64,000 nt of DNA from Luminiphilus sp051201685. Lineage in GTDB: Bacteria > Pseudomonadota > Gammaproteobacteria > Pseudomonadales > Halieaceae. A model generated the notes under the pieces. The model did not search any database and was not told the DNA's origin. It saw nothing but the letters and a program-made list of their open reading frames with translations. Location of the stretch: positions 2,108,001 through 2,172,000 of the forward strand of contig NZ_CP179213.1 in NCBI RefSeq assembly GCF_051201685.1. Direction: 5' to 3'. The position numbers were made by a program, and so were the translations under genes. Below, in pieces: positions 53,714 through 61,291 of this stretch. Numbering within the stretch: position 1 is the stretch's first letter; every line of letters begins with the position of its first letter.

Positions 53714-55009
53714 ATGACATGGTCGTTTGAAACGGACGCCGACTTCCAAGAGTCACTCGATTGGATTGACACTTTTACTAAAGAAGAAATTGAGCCCCTC
53801 GATTTGGTCTTCCGCGAACCGGGGGACCCCTGGGACCCCAACTCACCTGCCGCCGCGGCCATGGCACCACTGCGAGAGATTGTTAAAAGCAAACGACTTT
53901 GGGCATGCCACCTCGAGCCTGAATTGGGCGGACAAGGCTACGGCCAAGTCGCCTTGGGTCTTATGAATGAAATCTTGGGAAGAAGCCGTTTCGGGCCCAG
54001 TGTTTTTGGTTGCCAAGCGCCCGACTCGGGTAATGCCGAGATATTGGCCAAATTTGGGACAGAGGATCAAAAGGAAAGGTTCCTCAAACCGCTGCTTAAC
54101 GCCGACATTGCCTCGTGCTACTCAATGACCGAACCCCAAGCAGGCGCCGATCCCGGAGAGTTCCTTTGCACCGCAACTCGAGATGGCGATGAATGGGTCA
54201 TCAACGGTGAGAAGTGGTTTGCCTCTCATGCACGCTTCAGCGCCTTTTTGCTGGTTATGGTTGTAACCAATCCTGATGTGCCAATTCACAAAGGCGCGTC
54301 TATTTTTCTAGTTGAGCAAGGCACACCGGGCATGGATATCATCCGGAATTCGGCTGTGGGACCCTATGTAGAACAAGGTGACGGTGTTCACGCTTACATT
54401 GAGTTTAAAAACTGTCGCGTACCGGCAAGTAATCTGCTGGGTGAAGAAGGTGACGGTTTCTTAGTTGCCCAGACTCGCCTTGGCGGTGGTCGCGTACACC
54501 ACGCTATGCGCAGCGTGGGTGTTATCCGCAAAGCTATCGACATGATGTGTGAACGCGCCTTGAGCCGTAAAACGAAGGGCGAACTCCTTGCCGACAAGCA
54601 GATGACCCAAGAAAAAATTGCCGACGCCTATACCATCATGATGCAGTATCGACTGCATGTTCTGTACACCGCCTGGCTGATCGATAAGCACAAAGAATAT
54701 AATCGCGAGGTCCGCAAGGAAATCGCTGCAATCAAAGCCGCGACACCTAAGGTGCTTTTAGAAGTGGTTTCTCGCGCCATGCACCTCCACGGCAGTTTAG
54801 GCAGTTCTGACGAAACGCCGCTGGCACATATGTGGGCCAATATCCCTGAATTAGGTGTCGTTGACGGACCAACAGAAGTCCACAAAATAGCCGTCGCTAA
54901 AGGCGTGCTGCGCGATTACGCCCCGCACGACGCGCTATTCCCTTCGTATCACACGCCCACTCAACGCGCCCAAGCTTTAGAGAAGTATGGCCACTATCTA
55001 GAGGGCTAA
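53714..55009 (+). CDS. Acyl-CoA dehydrogenase, ACAD10/11-like (LvaC-type)
   Basis: 431 residues from the ATG at 53714, with GAGGAG upstream. A TTG at 53699 lies in that site. SMTEPQAGADPGEF is the flavin loop, and MHLHGSLGSSDETPLAHMW is the C-terminal signature seen in kinase-linked dehydrogenases. It is divergent from the operon with the APH kinase, SDR and CoA ligase, which fits phosphate elimination and isomerisation of a phosphorylated 4-hydroxyacyl-CoA. Confidence 0.92.
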   Translation: MTWSFETDADFQESLDWIDTFTKEEIEPLDLVFREPGDPWDPNSPAAAAMAPLREIVKSKRLWACHLEPELGGQGYGQVALGLMNEILGRSRFGPSVFGCQAPDSGNAEILAKFGTEDQKERFLKPLLNADIASCYSMTEPQAGADPGEFLCTATRDGDEWVINGEKWFASHARFSAFLLVMVVTNPDVPIHKGASIFLVEQGTPGMDIIRNSAVGPYVEQGDGVHAYIEFKNCRVPASNLLGEEGDGFLVAQTRLGGGRVHHAMRSVGVIRKAIDMMCERALSRKTKGELLADKQMTQEKIADAYTIMMQYRLHVLYTAWLIDKHKEYNREVRKEIAAIKAATPKVLLEVVSRAMHLHGSLGSSDETPLAHMWANIPELGVVDGPTEVHKIAVAKGVLRDYAPHDALFPSYHTPTQRAQALEKYGHYLEG

Positions 55010-55142
55010 ATTAACGCCGCTGGAAGCTGCAGCGTAATTCGATGTTCGTGGGGCATTGAGCCTGCAGCTTCAAAAGCCGTCAAATAACAAGCGCAACGCA
55101 TTGAAATCCCCCCACCCAATGCAAACTACCGGAGCTAATACT

Positions 55143-57206
55143 ATGAGGCTGTTCACACTCATCACGTTTTTTCTGGCAGTGCCGACGATAGTTCAGGCCT
55201 CTTCCTCCACACAGGTGCTGTACGAAGAGCAATGCGCCTCCTGCCACAGTAGCAGTTTGCGTGGGTCCGCCCATGGAGCGGCATTAGCGGGAAAACCCTT
55301 CCTTGATAAATGGCGCGAACAAGATGCTCAGGCGCTTCTTAGCCTGACTATGAGCAGCATGCCCCCAGGGGAATCACACACTCTATCCGAAGATGAACAC
55401 GCCTCACTGATTCAATACATCATCGAGCACAATGCCGCATCGCTAAAGGACTCCAATTTATTGGCAAGTTCAGGTGGCCTCAAAGCCAGCAAGGGCGACG
55501 CAGAATCGGCGGCCACCGAATTTTCTGGGGCCGATGCCGTCATGGACATGGCGCGAAATGCCGGTCAATTTGAACCGCGAATGGTCGAGGGCTTTCGCCC
55601 GGTCACCACCGCTGACATCAATACCCCCCCCGACGCCGACTGGCTTAATTGGCGACGCACACCTGATGGTCATGGACACAGCCCACTCAAAGCCATTAAT
55701 CGGTCGAATGTTCGTCAACTGGGTCTAAGCTGGTCCATCGCCATGCATCAAGGCAGTAACCAAGGCACGCCCTTGGTAAGAGATGGTGTCATGTTTCTGA
55801 CCCACCCCAACAACAAAATACAAGCTATCAACGCAGCCACAGGGGATCTTATTTGGGAGTATCAATACAACTTCCCCAAGGGTTCTAGGCTGCTTGGTGG
55901 GCCAACACGCAACATAGCCATTTTTGAAGATCGCTTATTTCTTGCGACCTATGACGCCGCTGTGGTGGCCATTGATGCACGGAGTGGTCAGCAGTTGTGG
56001 CGCAGCGAAAAAGCCGATTATCGCAAAGCCTATACCCACAGTGCTGGACCCATCATCGCCGATGGCATCGTGGTGAGCGGCATTAATGGGTGCGAGCTGT
56101 TTACTGAGGATGGTTGTTTTATCACAGGACACGACCCTGCGACCGGCGCGGAGCTATGGCGCACCTCTACCCTAGCCCTGCCGGGCTCTCCTGAGTTTGA
56201 GAGTTGGGGGAACATTGCGGCAGATCGGCGAGGCGGCAGTGATATGTGGATTGCGGGTTCCTACGACGCCGAACTTAAGCGGGTTATCTTTGGTACCTCC
56301 CAGCCAAAACCTTGGGCAGCAGTAAGTCGAGGAATGACTACCGGTGATGCCGCGCTCTATACCAACTCCACTTTAGCCGTCGATCCTAAGACCGGCGAGA
56401 TGGCATGGTACTTTCAACATATCCCGGGCGAGACTATTGATATGGAGGTCGGATTCGAGCGAATTTTGACCACCACCAATGGCGTACCTGAAGTTATGAC
56501 TGTCGGTAAAGACGGCATTCTATGGAAGCTGAATCGTCAAACAGGCGAGTACATCGACCTTATGGAGACCATGGAACAAAATATTTTTACCGTGAACCGT
56601 GACACAGGAGCACTAACGTACCGCGAAGATATTGTTGAAGCAGACATTGGGGATACCTTCACAGCCTGTCCAGGTATTTACGGCGGCCATAACTGGCAGT
56701 CAGCAACCTTTGACGAGACTGCGCAGCTGCTTTTTCTGCCGGTTCATCAGCTCTGTTCCGACATGACACCGCGTGCAGTAGATCTAGGGCCCGGTGGCGG
56801 CGGTTATGGCGCTGATGTTGCCACCTACCCCATGCCCGGTAAGGAAGACGCGGTTGGCAAACTCATCGCAGTTGACGTGGTGAACATGAAACCAGTGTGG
56901 GAGGTCGAACAGGCCGCCCTGTTCTTGAGCGGTGCCTTAACAACCGATGGCGGTCTGCTCTTTATCGGCGATCTCGATCGGCGGTTTAAAGCGTTGGACA
57001 CTCAGACAGGCGAAACCCTATGGTCGACACGTCTGCCTGCACCAGCACACGGTTACCCTATTACCTATGCCGCCAATGGCCAGCAATTTGTGGCGATTCA
57101 AACTGGCATTGGTGTATTTCGCGCGTTGACCGCCGTGCTCTTCCCGGAGATTTATCAACCCGCAGATGGGCAGGGGCTATTCGTATTTTCAATCAATAGT
57201 CAGTAA
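55143..57206 (+). CDS. Secreted N-terminal cytochrome c / PQQ-dependent dehydrogenase
   Basis: 687 residues from the ATG at 55143, with CCGGAG upstream. The frame opens at 55056 without a signal-like start. Signal peptide to about 20, CASCH at 31-35, then an eight-bladed propeller of quinoprotein alcohol dehydrogenase type (DWLNWRRTPDGHGHSP, NKIQAINAATGDLIWEY). No C-terminal cytochrome domain. It differs from the PQQ proteins at 1 and 45204 and lacks their adjacent Cys pair. Periplasmic alcohol oxidation is likely. Confidence 0.91.
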   Translation: MRLFTLITFFLAVPTIVQASSSTQVLYEEQCASCHSSSLRGSAHGAALAGKPFLDKWREQDAQALLSLTMSSMPPGESHTLSEDEHASLIQYIIEHNAASLKDSNLLASSGGLKASKGDAESAATEFSGADAVMDMARNAGQFEPRMVEGFRPVTTADINTPPDADWLNWRRTPDGHGHSPLKAINRSNVRQLGLSWSIAMHQGSNQGTPLVRDGVMFLTHPNNKIQAINAATGDLIWEYQYNFPKGSRLLGGPTRNIAIFEDRLFLATYDAAVVAIDARSGQQLWRSEKADYRKAYTHSAGPIIADGIVVSGINGCELFTEDGCFITGHDPATGAELWRTSTLALPGSPEFESWGNIAADRRGGSDMWIAGSYDAELKRVIFGTSQPKPWAAVSRGMTTGDAALYTNSTLAVDPKTGEMAWYFQHIPGETIDMEVGFERILTTTNGVPEVMTVGKDGILWKLNRQTGEYIDLMETMEQNIFTVNRDTGALTYREDIVEADIGDTFTACPGIYGGHNWQSATFDETAQLLFLPVHQLCSDMTPRAVDLGPGGGGYGADVATYPMPGKEDAVGKLIAVDVVNMKPVWEVEQAALFLSGALTTDGGLLFIGDLDRRFKALDTQTGETLWSTRLPAPAHGYPITYAANGQQFVAIQTGIGVFRALTAVLFPEIYQPADGQGLFVFSINSQ

Positions 57207-57292
57207 CCCCAACTGTAAGCGATACAAACACTAGCGCCCGACTGTGCCAGTGCGAGGGCAATGCCACCCCCTATGCCGCCATGACCTGGGCT
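57203..57292 (-). pseudogene. Relic of an SDR N-terminus
   Basis: About 30 codons on the minus strand read GHGGIGGGIALALAQSGASV and then CIAY, the cofactor loop, helix and second strand of an SDR. The frame then stops at the end of the PQQ gene. The upstream residues do not look like an SDR start. No remainder of the gene is found. Confidence 0.55.
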
Positions 57293-57501
57293 CAGCGGCT
57301 CCAGCGAGTATTCAATTTTGAGGCCTGCGGGCATGACGTGTTCATTGAGCGAACCAAAAAAAAAGAAAGCTAGGCAGTTCAATCTCGGGGGGAATAGCCG
57401 CCGTGACGTGTACAGTCCGGCGGCTGGTATAAGGTAAGCTCGGAACCTTACGACTAACCGGCGGTCACGCAGACCGAATTAGCCTGCAGTTCGCACAGCG
57501 A
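57293..57501. other. Gap with two stem-loops
   Basis: AGCCGCC and GGCGGCT (near 57396-57425) and TAAGGT and ACCTTA (near 57431-57451) form two inverted repeats. One may end the PQQ or the rhodanese transcript. No T run is present. Confidence 0.4.
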
Positions 57502-58071
57502 CTAAAAATCGCCCTCGACTGTGGTCAGGCCTAGAGCGTCCCAGTCCAGCATGCCGCCGCGGTAGTAATAGATTTTATCCGCGGGAAAGCCGTCTCGAAT
57601 CATGGCGCGCATCGCTGTCGGGCTTTGTGGGCAAACGGGACCATTACAAAATCCCACTACATTCACAGCACCCGTGCAGTCCCAACCTGCTGCGCCTTTG
57701 AGACAACCGAGCTCATCCATACGCATGGCCACCTCGGTGTAAGGGATATTCACCGCGCCCGGAATCGTGGCGTCTGAAAACCAGTCCTCAGTGCGCATAT
57801 CGACCAAAGTAAAGGCGGGGTCGTTGATGGCATTGAGCACCTCAATTTCCGTCACTGGCACAATGCCCGGCTCGGGCACCAGCGGCTGCAACCAGCCTTT
57901 ATTCTTCGCACAAGACGTCATTTGCCGAGTGATCGACAACTCTTCTCCCGAGGGCAGAGTGGCCACAAAAACGTCGTCTTCACCCAAAATCCGTAAATTC
58001 TCTGCCTGAACCGAAACCCCTGACGCCGCAATGCATAGCAGTATGATTACCCCAATTAATTGTCTCATCAA
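57502..58071 (-). CDS. Secreted rhodanese-domain protein
   Basis: 189 residues. A signal peptide covers about 1-23. The rhodanese domain spans about 75-185, with the active loop FCNGPVCPQS at 141-150 and Cys142 as the likely catalytic residue. The domain start VDMRTEDWF and YYYRGGMLDWDALG are typical. Four other Cys could form disulfides in the periplasm. Secreted rhodaneses occur beside PQQ-dependent catabolic genes. Its exact role (sulfur transfer or thiol redox) is unknown. Confidence 0.88.
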   Translation of the reverse strand: MMRQLIGVIILLCIAASGVSVQAENLRILGEDDVFVATLPSGEELSITRQMTSCAKNKGWLQPLVPEPGIVPVTEIEVLNAINDPAFTLVDMRTEDWFSDATIPGAVNIPYTEVAMRMDELGCLKGAAGWDCTGAVNVVGFCNGPVCPQSPTAMRAMIRDGFPADKIYYYRGGMLDWDALGLTTVEGDF

Positions 58072-58438
58072 AAAATCTCCTATCGAGACTCAAGCGTCTC
58101 GCTTTCCAAAGGTTATTTATTTTTAGTCTTTAGATATAAGATAAAAGCATAATGAACCAGCCGGGTAAAGCCACCCAGCTCGGCCATTAACAAGCGCGGC
58201 GTCCGGTCTCTTAAATACAACGGCTAACATTCAACCCCGCCACCTATTGAACGGCCGGTTTTACAAAGGCCAGTAACCTTAAAGATCTGGGGTGTTAGAC
58301 TGGCGTCGCCCTTAACGTCGAGACCCTGTCGTTGCTGAACTTTGCTATCACCTCAAAATTTGTCGCCATCGTTGTTAACGCTTGTTACTGCCGCCTTTTT
58401 TGCGTTGCAAACACGCCCGGTAAAACGACAGCGCTATC
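58072..58438. other. Divergent gap between rhodanese and O-antigen-ligase-like genes
   Basis: CGAGAC and GTCTCG (58084-58101) form a six-pair stem right upstream of the rhodanese ribosome site. Beyond this I see no gene and no strong promoter. Confidence 0.45.
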
Positions 58439-59671
58439 GTGATAACACGACTTCTCAAGTGCTCGCTGGCTTTATTTGCCATCTCACCTTTGGTTAACGT
58501 CGGGCCAGTCAATGTCACCGCGTTATTACTCCTTCTCACTAGCGCCCTGCAACTGTCCACCCAGCCACAACAGTTTTTTGTGTTCTGGAGGCAATACTGG
58601 GGCTTCATGCTGACGATGGTGGCCCTGACGAGTGCATTTCTGCTGTCGAACCTGTTCAACAACAACGTCAACATATTGGAGGCAACTTTTGCACAGGGCC
58701 GGTGGTTTTTGCTGCTCGCGGTCGCATCACCTGCCGTTGTTTGCAACCTCAACACCAGAGACTGGCGCGAACTTAGTTATTTTTCCGCATCGATAGCACT
58801 CTTGTTTACTGCGGTTTATCTTGTCGATGCATTTACCTACCTGACTCTAGGGTCGAATTTTGTACTTGACCTAATCGATGCAAAGCGCGGCGACCCAATC
58901 AGACCTTCTTGGGTTTTCAACCCGCATCCGTTTTCGAGAACTTTACTGGCCGCTATGCTGCTGCTGCTCGGGTGCGCTCTTACAGCCAACCGCCGGGTGT
59001 TACGTGCACTTTGCTGTATCGGGATCTTCGGCCTCGGTACTTTGCTGATTCTGGGCGCAGTGCGCACCGCATTCATTGCTCTTGCAGTTCTAGCCTGCCT
59101 AGGCGTGTTTTTGTACAGAGGTAAAGGACTGTTGATGAGTTTGAGCGCAGCACTGCTGCTTAGCGCTGCGGGGCTTTGGTTCAGGGGCCAACTATTTCCA
59201 GTGGATAAGAGCCTTGGGTTTCGTGAAGCACTCTTTGAACAGGGCGTTGATGCTTTTTTAGCAACACCTTGGTTTGGCGGCGGCTACCAAGCGGCCAGAG
59301 CCATTAGTTGGCCGCCTGAACTCGCAAAATTCGCTGGCAACCAGACCATGGCAACTACCAACACGCATTTGCAGTGGCTGGAAATGCTCGTGAGTTACGG
59401 ACTGCTAGGAGGGCTGCTTTTCACTGCGCTTTGGTTGCTGAGCGGCTGGCTGATATTAAGGGCATCAAACCAATGCACAGGCACAAAAAAACTGGCGGGA
59501 GTTCTGTTATTTCTCAACTGGACCAGTCTAACCATCGCAAGCTTCACCACCGTTTATCGTGAATCCGAATGGGCGCTGTGGATCGTGACGCTACTCGCCT
59601 CCCTCAGCCTGCTCGAGCGACAAAACATCACGAGTGGCATACCCCAAACCGCAACTAAACCGGATGACTAG
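58439..59671 (+). CDS. O-antigen ligase / polysaccharide polymerase-like membrane protein
   Basis: 410 residues from GTG 58439. About ten to twelve hydrophobic segments, with a large loop around residues 260-310 containing EQGVDAFLATPWFGGGYQAA and TNTHLQWLEMLVSYG, the signature of the Wzy_C/WaaL group. It would join or polymerise surface polysaccharide. It is unlike its neighbours in function and stands alone. Confidence 0.85.
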   Translation: MITRLLKCSLALFAISPLVNVGPVNVTALLLLLTSALQLSTQPQQFFVFWRQYWGFMLTMVALTSAFLLSNLFNNNVNILEATFAQGRWFLLLAVASPAVVCNLNTRDWRELSYFSASIALLFTAVYLVDAFTYLTLGSNFVLDLIDAKRGDPIRPSWVFNPHPFSRTLLAAMLLLLGCALTANRRVLRALCCIGIFGLGTLLILGAVRTAFIALAVLACLGVFLYRGKGLLMSLSAALLLSAAGLWFRGQLFPVDKSLGFREALFEQGVDAFLATPWFGGGYQAARAISWPPELAKFAGNQTMATTNTHLQWLEMLVSYGLLGGLLFTALWLLSGWLILRASNQCTGTKKLAGVLLFLNWTSLTIASFTTVYRESEWALWIVTLLASLSLLERQNITSGIPQTATKPDD

Positions 59672-59842
59672 ACTCGCCTCTAAGCGGAAAGCGACAAAAA
59701 AAACAGTGCAACCGCAGAGTCAACATCAGACAGCAGCACCACAGAAAAGCTCCAGTAACACCTCTGCATTTATAATGCGGCGATTGAGGTGCTCTGAGGG
59801 CTCCCACAACACCCTCAGCAAGCTTCTCTAAAAGTGAACGGC

Positions 59843-60679
59843 TTACATTCCGCTCTTACCGGCTTCACGTAGGATGGGCTGATACTCGGCGAAATTTGGA
59901 TCGCCGGGCTTCGAGCCCGTTGTAAGGCCCGCATCAATCGCAATCGTTTGACCATTCACATAGCCCGACTCGTCTGATGCTAGCCACAGCACTGCATTGG
60001 CGACATCCTCAGGCATGCCAGCGCGTCCGGGAAGCGGCGATAATTCAGCGAAGGTAGGAATGGCTTGTTCAACGCCATCCGGGTCCCCCACGGTGGCCGC
60101 TGCCGCCAAGGGTGTGGCTATAAGCCCAGGTGCCAGACAATTGACCCGCACACCAAAGGCACAAGCTTCAGCAGCCAGATTCTTTGTAAGGCCTACTACA
60201 GCATGTTTAGCCGCCGCATAGGCATGAGGCCCAAGCCCCCCCATCACACCCGCCGTGCTACTCATACTGACAATAGAGCCACGCCCAGCACGCTTCATAT
60301 GACCCGAGGCGTGCTTCATGCCATAGAAAACGCCGTTTAAAAGAATATCTAACGTGAGTTTCCACTCATCAGTAGGCGTCGTATCCATAGGGCCAATGGC
60401 ACCCACGATACCCGCATTATTAAACATCACATCAAGGCGCCCGTGCGTCGTAATGGCCGCATCAACCAAACCTTTCACATCCTCCTCTCGAGTGACATCG
60501 CAGCGTAAACCAATCGCTTGCCCATTGAGCGACTCGACAAAACTCGCCAAGCGATCTTCTTGGATATCGCCCAGCACGACCTTAGCGCCATGTGCCACTA
60601 ACTTTTCAGCCGTCGCCGCACCAATGCCGCTAGCACCGCCAGTGATGACAGCCACCTGCCCTTCCAGTCGTCTTTCCAT
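59843..60679 (-). CDS. Short-chain dehydrogenase/reductase (SDR)
   Basis: 278 residues from the ATG at 60679, with AGGAG eight bases upstream. A GTG at 60688 lies against that site. TGGASGIG, NNAG, MSS and YAAAK are all present. It follows the SnoaL-like gene on the same strand and belongs to the unit led by TonB receptor 2. Confidence 0.92.
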   Translation of the reverse strand: MERRLEGQVAVITGGASGIGAATAEKLVAHGAKVVLGDIQEDRLASFVESLNGQAIGLRCDVTREEDVKGLVDAAITTHGRLDVMFNNAGIVGAIGPMDTTPTDEWKLTLDILLNGVFYGMKHASGHMKRAGRGSIVSMSSTAGVMGGLGPHAYAAAKHAVVGLTKNLAAEACAFGVRVNCLAPGLIATPLAAAATVGDPDGVEQAIPTFAELSPLPGRAGMPEDVANAVLWLASDESGYVNGQTIAIDAGLTTGSKPGDPNFAEYQPILREAGKSGM

Positions 60680-60714
60680 TTGCTGCACTCCTAAATCTTG
60701 GCAATCATCGCTGA

Positions 60715-61287
60715 CTACACTGAGGGTAGTTGATAAATAAAATCATCGGGAAAACGCTGACCCACTACGCTGGCATCCAGAGCAGACATACCCCGTGCCG
60801 AGGGTGGATCAAGACGCATCCAATCGGTCATGCCAGTACGGTGGATAATTTTCCAATGACCCCCACGCAGCTCAAATTTATCGAGGTACCTTCCTCCAAC
60901 AAAAAAGTCCATCTCTGTATCAAAGGCGTCGGGGCCCGCCAGGGGGTCACCCGCTCCACGCATCTTGTGAAACGCCGTGAAATAGGTTTCGACATGGGCC
61001 GTAGTTTCCCCAGTCAGTTCTATCAGCGTATTACCTAATTGATGGTGTGTTCGCGCATGAGCTTTCAAAACAGCCATCGCGTAGCGCACAAAATCCCCCG
61101 GGTCATCGTCAGTAGCCAATCTATCAGGCGCCGAAGAGGGCCCCTCATAGAAGTGGTTATGTGTTGACTCAGGATGAAATAGTGTCCTCAACAGCGCCTC
61201 GTCGAGACGGTCAATGGCCCGTGCATAACGGACCACCACCTCGAGAATTTCCTGCTTCGCCAATAACTGAGTGATAGCGTCGCTCAC
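60715..61287 (-). CDS. SnoaL-like (NTF2-fold) protein
   Basis: 190 residues from GTG 61287, with GGAG upstream, four bases after the stop of the TonB receptor. The frame to 61401 overlaps the receptor gene and is rejected. ITQLLAKQEILEVVVRYARA opens the fold, and WKIIHRTGMTDWM lies near its end. It may be a hydratase, isomerase or oxygenase helper. The tail of about 30 residues after the fold is unusual. Confidence 0.86.
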   Translation of the reverse strand: MSDAITQLLAKQEILEVVVRYARAIDRLDEALLRTLFHPESTHNHFYEGPSSAPDRLATDDDPGDFVRYAMAVLKAHARTHHQLGNTLIELTGETTAHVETYFTAFHKMRGAGDPLAGPDAFDTEMDFFVGGRYLDKFELRGGHWKIIHRTGMTDWMRLDPPSARGMSALDASVVGQRFPDDFIYQLPSV

Positions 61288-61291
61288 GGCC

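Noticed and set aside
59794..59818. CTGAGGG/CCCTCAG repeat as a terminator of the O-antigen-ligase-like gene
   Set aside because: The loop is eleven bases and there is no T run, so the evidence is too weak to annotate.
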